Made by a program: the position numbers and the translations under genes. Below, piece after piece: positions 45,212 through 54,061 of a stretch of 64,000 bases of DNA. Each line of letters begins with the position of its first letter. Positions within the stretch are counted from its first letter, which is position 1. Source of the stretch: Mesorhizobium sp. B2-3-4 (GTDB lineage: Bacteria > Pseudomonadota > Alphaproteobacteria > Rhizobiales > Rhizobiaceae); NCBI RefSeq assembly GCF_006442315.1, contig NZ_VFVY01000001.1:1-64000 (forward strand), written 5' to 3'. The notes beneath the pieces are model-generated. The model saw nothing but the letters and a program-made list of their open reading frames with translations. It had not been told where the DNA came from and did not search any database.

Positions 45212-45741
45212 TCGGTCAGATGGTAGAAATACCTGACAGAGCTATCCTTGGGCAGTTTGCTCGTGCTGTGCGGGACATGCTGGCTGACGATGACCTGATA
45301 AGAGCCGCGCCGCAGGAGTTTTCGATAACGCCTGACTTGGCGATGAAGATGATTCCGCTCTTCCGCTACTGGCGAGTCTCGGCCGAATGGACCAGCCGGG
45401 AAGATATGCTGAAGAAGATCAGCTGGCGGGACGACGATGGCAAGCTGCAAAGCATGCCTATCCGTCCCGACATCATCGTTCACATCCCGCACACCGACGA
45501 GCACAACATCCTGGTGGTCGAGGCAAAACGGATAGGAAACAAGGATCATGCCGGCGACATCAGGAAGCTGACCCTGCTGACGCGGAAAGAAAGCGCCGAT
45601 CCCAGATACCACTACGGTTACCGGCTCGGGGTGCATCTGATCGTGGATCTGCCGAACAGGCGCATCGCCGGGAATGACGTTTACCGGAACGGGCAAGTCG
45701 AGGGCGACCTGACCGATTTGTTGTGGAAGTTGCTCCATTAG
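45208..45741 (+). CDS. PD-(D/E)XK nuclease-like protein
   Basis: 177 residues from a GTG (GTGA overlap). The segment IRPDIIVHIPHTDEHNILV followed by VEAKR gives Asp...Glu-x-Lys, the PD-(D/E)XK metal site found in restriction-like nucleases. A helical N-terminal part precedes it. It ends 88 bp before the retron RNA. A two-gene nuclease system is likely but not proven. Confidence 0.5.
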   Translation: MIGQMVEIPDRAILGQFARAVRDMLADDDLIRAAPQEFSITPDLAMKMIPLFRYWRVSAEWTSREDMLKKISWRDDDGKLQSMPIRPDIIVHIPHTDEHNILVVEAKRIGNKDHAGDIRKLTLLTRKESADPRYHYGYRLGVHLIVDLPNRRIAGNDVYRNGQVEGDLTDLLWKLLH

Positions 45742-45828
45742 GCCTGATCAGGACTTTGCCGCACGAACGGCTGTGGACAGCCTCGTGTAAACCTTGCGAC
45801 CGCCGCCGTCTTGTGCTGTTTGGACAAC

Positions 45829-45955
45829 GGCTTGCGGATAGATTTTGCTGTTATGTATCGTGACAGTTGATATTATTGCACCAGGCAATGCCTGGGCACT
45901 CCTTCCGGATTGCTTCATGCGACCCGATCGTATGGCGTACGAGTATCCGCAAGCC
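45829..45955 (+). ncRNA. Retron msr-msd RNA with a1/a2 inverted repeat
   Basis: A perfect 12-bp inverted repeat encloses the region: GGCTTGCGGATA (45829-45840) and TATCCGCAAGCC (45944-45955), placed as retron a1 and a2. Inside are a hairpin CTGTTA-TGTATCG-TGACAG (45848-45866), fitting an msr stem; CCAGGC-AAT-GCCTGG (45881-45895); and TCGTA-TGGCG-TACGA (45928-45942). AGATTTTGCTG after a1 resembles, from memory, the start of the Ec67 msr. Total 127 nt, ending 7 nt before the RT start. The branching G and msDNA ends need experiment. Confidence 0.7.
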
Positions 45956-45962
45956 CTTGTCC

Positions 45963-47687
45963 ATGTCTGAACTGGAGAAGCTCAAGAGTTGTTCGACACT
46001 CCCGCAGCTCGCACATCTGCTCGGGATCAAGGGCGAAACCCTCTCCTCCGTTCTGTACTGGCTCAAGCCCAGCCAGAAGTACGTCCACTTCACCGTTCCG
46101 AAGAAAAACGGAACAAGACGCCTTATCGCCGCTCCGACCGACCGCCTCAAATACGTCCAAGGCCAGTTGGCTGAGTTGCTGAGCAAGATTGAAGCCGAAC
46201 TGGAGGGGCGGCGGACAACGAAATACTGCGTGCTGTCCCACGGATTCAAAAAGGGCTTTTCAATCGTCACCAATGCGGATGTTCACAGGAACAGGCGCCA
46301 CGTTTTCAACGCTGATCTGCGCGATTTCTTCCCCTCGATCAACTTTGGCAGGGTGTACGGGTTTTTCCAAAAGGACCGTAATTTCCATCTGTCGCCAAAG
46401 ATCGCAACCATCATTGCCCAGATCGCTTGCCACGATAATCAGCTGCCTCAAGGCAGCCCGTGCTCTCCCGTGATCTCAAACCTCATCGCACACGTGCTCG
46501 ATATCAAGCTGAACAAGATCGCGAGTGCCGGACGTTGTAGCTACACCCGATATGCAGATGACCTAACGTTTTCCACGAACGAGAGAGAGTTTCCGGCCTC
46601 GATCGCCCGCCTGGTACGTGGCAGCCATGACAAATGGGTGGCCGGCGACCTGCTGCTTGAGCGGGTTTACCGCTCTGGATTCAGCTTGAACGAAGCCAAG
46701 ACCAGAATGCAGCACCGTGACTCGCGACAAGACGCAACCGGCCTTATCGTCAATCAAAAGCTCAATGTGCCAAATGAGTATTACAAGCTGGCTCGTTCTA
46801 TGTGCCACCAGCTGTTTACCGATGGATATTGCTACGTCGGGCCAGACCGCGCGTACGTCCCCGATGCCAAGCTCGAAGGCATGCTGGCTTTCATCTATCA
46901 AATCCGAAAGATCAAGATTGAGAATTTCAAAGCCGACCAAGCCGGGTTTTCGAAGCTGTACGGACGATTTCTTGACTACCGGTCATTCTATGGCCTCGCG
47001 CAGCCGCGTATCATCTGCGAGGGCAAGACGGATAACGTCTATATCCGCTCGGCCTTGAAGGCTCTGGCGGTCAAGTATCCCAGCCTTATTGATCCGGGCA
47101 AAAAGCCTCCCCTGAAGGTGGATCTTTTCAATTACACCAAGAGAGCGGCCACCTTTCAGGACCTCTCCGGTGGTAGTGATGAGCTGAAGAAGCTCATCAA
47201 CAATTATGCGACCAGGACAGCGCGATTCAAGCATGGCGCGCCTCACCCCGTCCTGGTGATTGTCGATAACGATGCGGGCTCCGTGGGCATTTTCCAGATG
47301 CTCACCAAATTGCTCGGGAAACCGATTGGAGGACTGGACCCCTTCTACCACGTCATCGAAAACCTCTATGTCGTTCCGATTCCGAAGGTGGCGACGCCGG
47401 TCGCGATCGAGGACCTTTTTGACCCGGCTCTGCTGGCCCGCAAGATCGACGGAAAGGACTTCGACCGAACAGGGAAGGAAAAGGATGGCAGCAAATGGTA
47501 CGGGAAAAACGAGTTTGCGACCAAGATCGTGGCGCCTGAGCGAGGCACCATCAAATTCGACGGGTTTGAACCCCTGCTGAATGCCGTGGTGGATGCGATC
47601 CAGCACTACGAGGGAGTGAAGGCTGCCGCAGCGGCTAAGGCGGCAGCATTGAAAGCCGCAAAGCCCGCTGTTGTTGCGATACCATAG
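45963..47687 (+). CDS. Retron reverse transcriptase with C-terminal Toprim domain (Ec67-like)
   Basis: 574 residues from the ATG at 45963; an upstream in-frame ATG at 45867 lies inside the RNA element and is rejected. RT domain about 1-320: retron X motif NADVH (104-108), first catalytic Asp in FNADLRDFFPS (118), LPQGSPCSP (161-169), YADD (197-200) and the Y-region DATGLIVN (257-264), with Ala where VTG is usual. Toprim-like domain about 345-550: ICEGKTD (Glu353) and VIVDNDAG (Asp435, Asp437). RT-Toprim in one chain is, to my knowledge, the Ec67 architecture. Likely an anti-phage system: RT, RNA and fused effector. Confidence 0.85.
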   Translation: MSELEKLKSCSTLPQLAHLLGIKGETLSSVLYWLKPSQKYVHFTVPKKNGTRRLIAAPTDRLKYVQGQLAELLSKIEAELEGRRTTKYCVLSHGFKKGFSIVTNADVHRNRRHVFNADLRDFFPSINFGRVYGFFQKDRNFHLSPKIATIIAQIACHDNQLPQGSPCSPVISNLIAHVLDIKLNKIASAGRCSYTRYADDLTFSTNEREFPASIARLVRGSHDKWVAGDLLLERVYRSGFSLNEAKTRMQHRDSRQDATGLIVNQKLNVPNEYYKLARSMCHQLFTDGYCYVGPDRAYVPDAKLEGMLAFIYQIRKIKIENFKADQAGFSKLYGRFLDYRSFYGLAQPRIICEGKTDNVYIRSALKALAVKYPSLIDPGKKPPLKVDLFNYTKRAATFQDLSGGSDELKKLINNYATRTARFKHGAPHPVLVIVDNDAGSVGIFQMLTKLLGKPIGGLDPFYHVIENLYVVPIPKVATPVAIEDLFDPALLARKIDGKDFDRTGKEKDGSKWYGKNEFATKIVAPERGTIKFDGFEPLLNAVVDAIQHYEGVKAAAAAKAAALKAAKPAVVAIP

Positions 47688-47693
47688 CTGCGT

Positions 47694-47713
47694 GGCGGTT
47701 GGTATGGACCGCC
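47694..47713 (+). terminator. Hairpin after the retron
   Basis: GGCGGT-TGGTATGG-ACCGCC, 6-bp stem, 7 bp behind the RT stop. The following CTAATCAATTTCTC is only moderately T-rich, so it is a weak terminator candidate that would separate the retron from the packaging genes. Confidence 0.45.
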
Positions 47714-47767
47714 GCCCTAATCAATTTCTCTTGCCAGCTAATGGTTGCTGACTCATGCTCCCCTGTA

Positions 47768-48178
47768 ATGAGCAGTAACAGGGTGTCATCAGGGACGAGC
47801 AGGGCAAAGAGGCCCCCTGTTGAGCATCAGTTCAAGCCGGGTCAGTCCGGCAACCCGGCTGGCCGTCCGCCCGGCATTCCCAACCTCTCTGTCCGCATTC
47901 GCAACATCCTTGAAGGCGTGACGCCGCTTCCGGCCGCGATCAAGGAAACGATTGTCAACGCGGTGGGTGAGGACCGGAGCGCGCTGGATGCCCTGATTAT
48001 CGTCGGCCTGTTGCAAGGCCTTCAGGGCGAGAAGGAATGGGCGAAGCTGCTCTTGGAACAGGGCTACGGCAAGGCCGTCACCCCTCTATGGCACTCCGGT
48101 GTTGAAGGTGAGCCGATCCGGACTGACACCAGGATGGAAGTGATCCTTGTCCGGCCCAAGGGAAGCTCCAATGATTGA
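47768..48178 (+). CDS. DUF5681-domain protein, probable small terminase
   Basis: 136 residues from the ATG at 47768; start uncertain, as no clear ribosome-binding site is seen. The core FKPGQSGNPAGRPPGIPN is the DUF5681 signature, common just upstream of large terminase genes. The remaining helical part is acidic to neutral. Position and TTGA overlap with TerL support the small packaging subunit. Confidence 0.65.
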   Translation: MSSNRVSSGTSRAKRPPVEHQFKPGQSGNPAGRPPGIPNLSVRIRNILEGVTPLPAAIKETIVNAVGEDRSALDALIIVGLLQGLQGEKEWAKLLLEQGYGKAVTPLWHSGVEGEPIRTDTRMEVILVRPKGSSND

Positions 48179-49449
48179 GCCGCCTGGAGATACCGGAGAA
48201 ATTTGAGGGATTCCTCAAGCCGTATCGCTACAAGGGCGCATATGGCGGACGCGGTTCGGCAAAGAGCTGGACGATCTCCAATATCCTGGTCAACCTGGCG
48301 GCTCGCCAGCAGGAATTAATCGTCTGCGGTCGCGAGTTTCAGAACAGCATCGACGACAGCGTTTATCGTCTGCTGCAGAAATCAATCGAGCGCTACAATC
48401 TCCCCTATCGGTTCTTCAAGACCAGCATCGAATGCACAACCACCGGCAGCGAGTTCATTTTCAAGGGCCTGTCCAAGCTCGATGCCGCATCCCTGAAGTC
48501 CCTCGAAGGCGCCACCAAGCTGTGGCTTGAAGAGGCGCAGAACATCTCTCATGGCAGCTGGGAGAATGTGATACCCACCATCCGGGCTGAGAACTCGGAG
48601 ATATGGGCTTCCTGGAACCCGACCGTTGAAGACGCCCCCACACACCAGCGTCTCGTTATCAATCCGCCTCCCAACTCTTACATCATCAAGGTCAATTATT
48701 CGGACAATCCTTGGTTTCCAGCGGTGCTGGACGAAGAGCGACGCCACCTCCGGCAAACTGACCCTGTCGCCTACGACAACGTCTGGGAGGGCAACTGTCG
48801 GACCTTCGCCGAAGGTGCCTACTTCTCCCAGCAGATGCAGGACGCTGCCAAGTTTGGGCGCATCGGCCTGGTGCCGCATGACCCCGCCAGACAGGTCTGG
48901 ACCTTCTGGGATCTGGGCTGGGACGACAGCACCGCCATCTGGTTCATCCAGCCGACCGATACCGGCGTGTTTAATGTCATCGACTATTGGGAAGGGGCGA
49001 ACACCGACCTTCCGACCATCGCTAGAGAAGTTGTTATCGCCCGCGCCAACGACCTGAAATACTCCTACGCCAAGCACGTCATCCCGCACGACGGCGGCAA
49101 CGGCAACCGCCAGACTGGCAAGACCGACGCCGAGATACTGGAGTCTGCCGGCGTGAGGCCGGTAATTGTCCAGGAGCGCACTCGGGACAAGAATGGCGAT
49201 GTGCAGAACGTCCGCCTGGTCCTCCCCCGCTGCCGGTTCGATGCCGAGCACTGCAAGCCGGGTCTCGCCGCCCTCCGGAACTACCGACAGGAACGCGATC
49301 CGAAGACAGGACTGTGGCGCTTTAAACACGGTTGGGAGAGCCATGGCACCGACGCCTTCCGTGGCTTTGCCGTATACCAGAACGACAACACCATGCAGCC
49401 TGCCAACGACAATCCGCGTCCCCATCGACGGGCTGCGGTGCCATGTTAA
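48175..49449 (+). CDS. terL: Phage terminase large subunit
   Basis: 424 residues from a TTG overlapping the previous stop (TTGA). ATPase: Walker A GGRGSAKS (24-31), Walker B LWLEEA (116-121). Nuclease: Asp246, Asp250 and Asp251 in FWDLGWDDST with later acidic residues. PBSX/P22-like large terminase that cuts and pumps DNA into the prohead through the portal. Confidence 0.92.
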   Translation: MSRLEIPEKFEGFLKPYRYKGAYGGRGSAKSWTISNILVNLAARQQELIVCGREFQNSIDDSVYRLLQKSIERYNLPYRFFKTSIECTTTGSEFIFKGLSKLDAASLKSLEGATKLWLEEAQNISHGSWENVIPTIRAENSEIWASWNPTVEDAPTHQRLVINPPPNSYIIKVNYSDNPWFPAVLDEERRHLRQTDPVAYDNVWEGNCRTFAEGAYFSQQMQDAAKFGRIGLVPHDPARQVWTFWDLGWDDSTAIWFIQPTDTGVFNVIDYWEGANTDLPTIAREVVIARANDLKYSYAKHVIPHDGGNGNRQTGKTDAEILESAGVRPVIVQERTRDKNGDVQNVRLVLPRCRFDAEHCKPGLAALRNYRQERDPKTGLWRFKHGWESHGTDAFRGFAVYQNDNTMQPANDNPRPHRRAAVPC

Positions 49450-49511
49450 AGTATTTGCCTAGCTCGCTAATTCAGCTTTAGAATCTGTCAAACCAACAGA
49501 AAGCTCGGATC

Positions 49512-49760
49512 GTGGCTGCGAAAACTAAACCCGTGGCGGCAACGCCTGCGGAGAAACTGGCTGCTTTTCAGCAGGCCGACAAGTCAACCAAGGGCGATGA
49601 CCTGTTCGCCAAGGCCGTTGCTGGCGAAGGCGGCCTGACCGTCATCCCAGCCCATAAACTGGAAGGCAACCACACTGTCGAGGCCGTGAAAGTGGACGGC
49701 AAGCCTGTCATTGGCCTGCTGAACAGCATCAAGCATGCCGTCGTTCGGGTAGCGAAATAA
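49512..49760 (+). CDS. Phage hypothetical protein
   Basis: 82 residues from a GTG. Ala/Lys-rich N-terminus then a small beta-rich part (GNHTVEAVKVDGKPVIGLL). Between terL and portal; possibly a small head-associated protein. Confidence 0.55.
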   Translation: MAAKTKPVAATPAEKLAAFQQADKSTKGDDLFAKAVAGEGGLTVIPAHKLEGNHTVEAVKVDGKPVIGLLNSIKHAVVRVAK

Positions 49761-49767
49761 CCCATGC

Positions 49768-51648
49768 GTGCCGGACGATAAGGCGCCCGATTCCGACAAG
49801 GCCATCCTCGATAAGGTGAAGGGGCAGTTTGAGGCCGCCGCGTCCTCGCCGGTCTACCAAAACTGGCTGCGGGAAGCGACTGAGGCCTACGGCTTCTACG
49901 AAAGCACCGGCCATTGGTCAGCTGAGGAGCTGGAAAAACTCGCGGAGATGGGCGTCAGCGCCGTCACCATCAACAAGATCGCACCACGGCTGAACAACGT
50001 CACCGGTATGGAGGTGCAGACCCGCACCAAAGTGACATTCCGGGCACGGTCCTACGACAAGAACGAGAAGGCGACGGCAGAGGCTTTGTCCGATCTCGCC
50101 ATGTTCGTCCAGGACAAGAACAACAGCACCCACATCCTCTCCGAGGTCGGTCATGACTCCCGCATCTGCGGGATCGGCTGGCATGAGTTCGACGTGCAGG
50201 ACGGCGTGATTGTCGAAGCGCGCCGCAGCCCGATGGATCAGGTGTTCGACCCGCGCGACCGCACGCCCGGCATGACCAATCAGGGCTTCCTGTCCAGCCT
50301 CAACTGGATGCCGCTCGACGTTGCCAAGGCCAAGTTCGCGGACGTTCCCAACATCGATGAAATCCTGACGCCAACAGCGGCCTGGGCCTTTGGCGTCGGT
50401 GGCGCGTTCTGCGACGGGTTCCGGCTCGGCTCATGTGGTAGCTACTGGGACAAGCAGGCCAACGAGGTGCTGATCATCGAGCACTTCTATCGGGAGCCTG
50501 CCAAATACTACGAGGTCACCACCAAGGCCAACCAGCTCGTCAACACCTTTGACAAGGCCGAAGCGGACAAGCTGGCCCGGTCGCCGAAGGACATCGCCGA
50601 GCGCAACGGCTTCAAGGTTAACATCGCCTATTTCACCGGCGACCAGCTCATCAAGCATATTGACGATTTCTACCAGCTGAACCCGGCCAAGGGCCTGTTC
50701 ATGCTGACGCCAACCATCTGCTACCGCGAGAACAGCAGCGGGCAGCCCTATGGGCTCATCCGTGCCGCTCGTGACGCCCAGCGCCGGTACAACAAGACCA
50801 AAACCCGCCTCGGCTGGTTGCAGGCAGCCACTCAGGTCATCATGGAAGGCGATGCGGTCGATCAGGAAAACGCCCGACAGGAAGCGGCGCGGCCGGACGG
50901 CGTACTTCTAAAAAAGGCCGGCAAGGAACTGACTCTCAACCGCCATGAGCAAGCCATCGCCCAGCACCAGCAAATCCTGGTCGGCGACGATAAGGACATT
51001 CAGGACGCGCTCGGCATCTATGACGAAAGCCTTGGCATCGAAACCAACGCCAACTCCGGTGTCGCAATCCAGAAGCGCCAGACCGGCAGCAGCCGCAACA
51101 TGGCGATGGTCATCGACAACGCCTTGGCGATGAAGCGCGGGTGGGCGGAAAAGCTCCTTTACCTCATCCAGTCGGTGTTCACTGAACAAACCGCACTCTG
51201 GGTCACCGACGACCAGAACGAGGTGAAAAGCCTGGTGCTGAACGAGCCCCTGCTGGATGCGCAGGGCAAGCCGATCAAGGACGAGCACGGCAAGCCGATC
51301 ATTAAGTACGACATCAAGACCGGCGTGTACGACGTGTACGTCGAGGAAGTCCCGGACGTTGCCACACAGCAGGAATACGCCCGCGACCTGGTCGTGCAGG
51401 CACTCCCCAGTGTTGGCGGCATGCAAGGCCTTACCCCCGGCTTGCTGGAACTGCTGGGAGTGCCGCAGTCGGCGAAGATCATGGAAGAAGTTTCACAGGG
51501 TTTACCGCAGCAGATGGCCGCCAGAAATGCCGCCGCCGACGCTGCCGGACAAGGAATTACTGACCGTGGCGGGCAAGTCCCGCCGCCGCCTGTAACGCCA
51601 GGTGGGGGCCAACCCACTCTTCAACCGACAACGGGACAAGTAGGATGA
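49768..51648 (+). CDS. Portal protein (P22-like)
   Basis: 626 residues from a GTG. Portal-type features: N-terminal VTINKIAPRLNNVTGMEVQ; a middle stem part with DAQRRYNKTKTRLGWLQAA; NSGVAIQKRQTGSSRNMAMV close to the tunnel region; and a disordered Pro/Gly-rich C-terminus. Forms the dodecameric DNA channel. It overlaps the scaffold gene (ATGA). Confidence 0.82.
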   Translation: MPDDKAPDSDKAILDKVKGQFEAAASSPVYQNWLREATEAYGFYESTGHWSAEELEKLAEMGVSAVTINKIAPRLNNVTGMEVQTRTKVTFRARSYDKNEKATAEALSDLAMFVQDKNNSTHILSEVGHDSRICGIGWHEFDVQDGVIVEARRSPMDQVFDPRDRTPGMTNQGFLSSLNWMPLDVAKAKFADVPNIDEILTPTAAWAFGVGGAFCDGFRLGSCGSYWDKQANEVLIIEHFYREPAKYYEVTTKANQLVNTFDKAEADKLARSPKDIAERNGFKVNIAYFTGDQLIKHIDDFYQLNPAKGLFMLTPTICYRENSSGQPYGLIRAARDAQRRYNKTKTRLGWLQAATQVIMEGDAVDQENARQEAARPDGVLLKKAGKELTLNRHEQAIAQHQQILVGDDKDIQDALGIYDESLGIETNANSGVAIQKRQTGSSRNMAMVIDNALAMKRGWAEKLLYLIQSVFTEQTALWVTDDQNEVKSLVLNEPLLDAQGKPIKDEHGKPIIKYDIKTGVYDVYVEEVPDVATQQEYARDLVVQALPSVGGMQGLTPGLLELLGVPQSAKIMEEVSQGLPQQMAARNAAADAAGQGITDRGGQVPPPPVTPGGGQPTLQPTTGQVG

Positions 51649-52496
51649 CCGAACAAGAAAATCTCAATGCACAAGCGACGGCCGATGCCGCCGCTGCCGA
51701 CGCACAAGCCAATACCGAAGAGGAACTGGATGATGCGACCGCAGAAGGCGAAGCGGGTGCCGACCCCGAGCAAACCGAGACAGTACAAGTAGAAGGAAAC
51801 GACAAGCAGGAAGGCGAGGGCGACCCCGCCGCCGTGGAAACCAAGCAGGATCCCAGGGACGATGAGCTTGCCAAGCTGAAAAAGCAGCTTGATGAGACCA
51901 ACGGCCGGGTTGGGACCGAGCGCGGAACCCGCAATATCCTGCAGAAAGTCGTAAAAAGCCTCGAAGAGGCAGGAGTTGTCGATCGCGACGAAATCGCCCA
52001 GGCCGTTGGCCTGGACCGGCGTCGTCTCGACGGAATCCTCGATGCGAAAACCGCCGATGATAACGATGCATTCATGCGCCGTTGCAATCAGGCGGAGCAG
52101 CAGATCATGGCGGTGTCTTCCGTGCTGAAAAGCGCGGGCAAGGACGCCGACGCCATCACCAAGACCTACGGCCATCTCCTGCGTTTCGACGCAGAAGAGC
52201 GCGCCCGGTTTATGGAGCTGCCGGAAGACAAGACGGTCGAACACATCATTGCGCGCACGGCGGAAGCCGAAGGTCGCATTGCACCGCTGGTGAAAGCCAA
52301 CGGGGACGTGTTTGGCGCCCTGTCTGAATCGCAGCAACGCATCGCTGAACTCGAAGCTGAAAACGCAGCCCTCAAGGCTGGCAATCCTTCTGACAAGCCC
52401 AAAACCGGTCAACCGCAAAGGGTGCCTCTTAGTGGAAGCGGCTCAACGCCCGCGGCTCCGGCCGCGCGGACTGGGGGTTTCTACGAGGGGCTTTAA
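51645..52496 (+). CDS. Scaffold-like protein
   Basis: 283 residues. Very acidic, Ala/Glu-rich N-terminal 80 residues, then helical regions with coiled coil (ALSESQQRIAELEAENAALK). Size, composition and place between portal and capsid indicate the assembly scaffold. Confidence 0.7.
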   Translation: MTEQENLNAQATADAAAADAQANTEEELDDATAEGEAGADPEQTETVQVEGNDKQEGEGDPAAVETKQDPRDDELAKLKKQLDETNGRVGTERGTRNILQKVVKSLEEAGVVDRDEIAQAVGLDRRRLDGILDAKTADDNDAFMRRCNQAEQQIMAVSSVLKSAGKDADAITKTYGHLLRFDAEERARFMELPEDKTVEHIIARTAEAEGRIAPLVKANGDVFGALSESQQRIAELEAENAALKAGNPSDKPKTGQPQRVPLSGSGSTPAAPAARTGGFYEGL

Positions 52497-52520
52497 GCCA
52501 ACCAATGAAAGTCTCTAAAC

Positions 52521-53639
52521 GTGACAACGTTTACCGAAAACGTAGCCACCGGCTCATCCCTTAAACCCGTCAACGTGGCGGACAAGGTGTTCCGGGGTTA
52601 CAAAGAAGATAACCGCTTCAAGCACCTCATGGGTTCTGTCGGCGGTGAAAGTGGCGTCATCAACGTCAAAATGTTCGAAAAGGGCGACGGCGATACCTTC
52701 AAGTTCCCGTTTACCGCAGGGGTCGCGCTTTCCTCGTGGCTGTCCGGCACGACCGTCATGGAAGATACCGGTACCGCGCTGGCGAAAACCACTGACAGCC
52801 TGACCATCGGCCTCAAGCGCGTTCCGATCCTCGTGAACGGCGTGACCATGAGCCAGCAGCGCACCACCTTCGACCTGATCGATAGCGATACGGTAGAGTT
52901 GAAGCGCTCGGTGGGTGAGAAGATGGAAGATGTCATCATGGCGTCTCTCCTGGACACCTCGGCCGGCCGGGTACAGCAACGCTACCGTTACGGCGCTGAT
53001 GACTCGAACTACAACGCCACGGAAGCCACCGCCAAGGGCAACGTCGATGCTACTGACGATAAGCTGACCCTCGATAACATCGCCGACCTGGCGCTGATGG
53101 CGAAACGGAAGACGGTCTCCGGTGGGTTGAAGATGACCCCGTACATGGTCAAGGGTCCGAACGGCAACATGGAGCGCAGATACATCTACCTTGCGCACCC
53201 GCTGGCGATCCGCGACTTGAAGCGGAGCGCCAACTTCCTCAACCAGATCATCTACAAGGATCGTCCCGAGTACGACCTGATCGCCGGTGCCGACTATATC
53301 GGCCAATACGAAGGCGTGATGATCTACGAGTTCAACAACGACACGATGCTGGAAGCGACGGCAGGTGCGGGCGGGATTCAGATCGCCCACAACTTCCTGC
53401 TCGGCCAGAACGCGGTCGGTGTTGGGTTCGGGAAGGTCGAGCTGTCGAACGGTACCGGCATCAAGAAGGTAGCCGGCCCCGAATACCGCGGCGTCATGAC
53501 GATGATGGAAAAAGACCACGGCCAGAAGCTCGAGATCGGCTTCTCCATGGTCACCGGTGCCAAGCAGCTGTGCGAGGACACCTCGGGCACCAGCCAGGCC
53601 TACGGTACCATCCACCACTACACGGCAGCGGTAGAGTAG
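52521..53639 (+). CDS. Major capsid protein
   Basis: 372 residues from a GTG. HK97-like capsid composition with MTTFTENVATGSSLKPVNVA and a long helix near the middle (KRSVGEKMEDVIMASLLDTS). Resembles the N4 gp56/DUF4043-type capsid families in style; exact family not certain. Follows the scaffold as usual. Confidence 0.75.
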   Translation: MTTFTENVATGSSLKPVNVADKVFRGYKEDNRFKHLMGSVGGESGVINVKMFEKGDGDTFKFPFTAGVALSSWLSGTTVMEDTGTALAKTTDSLTIGLKRVPILVNGVTMSQQRTTFDLIDSDTVELKRSVGEKMEDVIMASLLDTSAGRVQQRYRYGADDSNYNATEATAKGNVDATDDKLTLDNIADLALMAKRKTVSGGLKMTPYMVKGPNGNMERRYIYLAHPLAIRDLKRSANFLNQIIYKDRPEYDLIAGADYIGQYEGVMIYEFNNDTMLEATAGAGGIQIAHNFLLGQNAVGVGFGKVELSNGTGIKKVAGPEYRGVMTMMEKDHGQKLEIGFSMVTGAKQLCEDTSGTSQAYGTIHHYTAAVE

Positions 53640-53647
53640 GAGGCGAC

Positions 53648-54031
53648 ATGAACAAGCTCATCAAAAGCTTGCTCGTGGCGGCAATGCTGGGCGGGGTCAT
53701 TCCCGCCCAAGCGGCCGACACCAGCGCCACGGTGACGTTGCGGACAACCGCCAAGCCGGTGGGGGCAACCCCGACGGTCGGCTACGTGCACATCACGGCA
53801 AACTCGAACTCGACCGCCAACGGCTTCACGTTTGATCTTCCTGTCCCCAAGGGCAAGAAATCATCCGATATCGTTGGCTTCGTGGGCCAGATGACCACCG
53901 TAAGCGGCTCGTTGAAGTCCCCGAATATCGTCCGTGTTGGTGCGACGGTTACCGTCACCGGTAGCAACGCCACCTCCGGCACGATCGCGTCCGGCGATGT
54001 CCTGCGCGGCATCGTCGTCTATCAACCCTAA
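53648..54031 (+). CDS. Virion-region protein with Sec signal peptide
   Basis: 127 residues; ATG at 53648 with GTAGGAGG upstream. The first 22 residues (MNKLIKSLLVAAMLGGVIPA then QA) form a textbook signal peptide; the rest is a beta-rich Thr/Ser/Val domain of decoration-protein size. Its position behind the capsid suggests a head decoration protein, but export is odd for a virion part assembled in the cytoplasm. Confidence 0.7.
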   Translation: MNKLIKSLLVAAMLGGVIPAQAADTSATVTLRTTAKPVGATPTVGYVHITANSNSTANGFTFDLPVPKGKKSSDIVGFVGQMTTVSGSLKSPNIVRVGATVTVTGSNATSGTIASGDVLRGIVVYQP

Positions 54032-54036
54032 GGCTC

Positions 54037-54055
54037 GGGGCGGCCTCAACGCCCC
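54037..54055 (+). terminator. Hairpin between capsid-region and adaptor genes
   Basis: GGGGCG-GCCTCAA-CGCCCC, 6-bp stem with no T-run. May attenuate late transcription so that the head genes are expressed above the tail genes. Confidence 0.35.
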
Positions 54056-54061
54056 ATGTAA

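Noticed and set aside
45867..45962. Upstream ATG of the reverse transcriptase
   Set aside because: The added 32 residues lie inside the structured msr-msd RNA, and the ATG at 45963 gives the usual retron RT start just behind a2.
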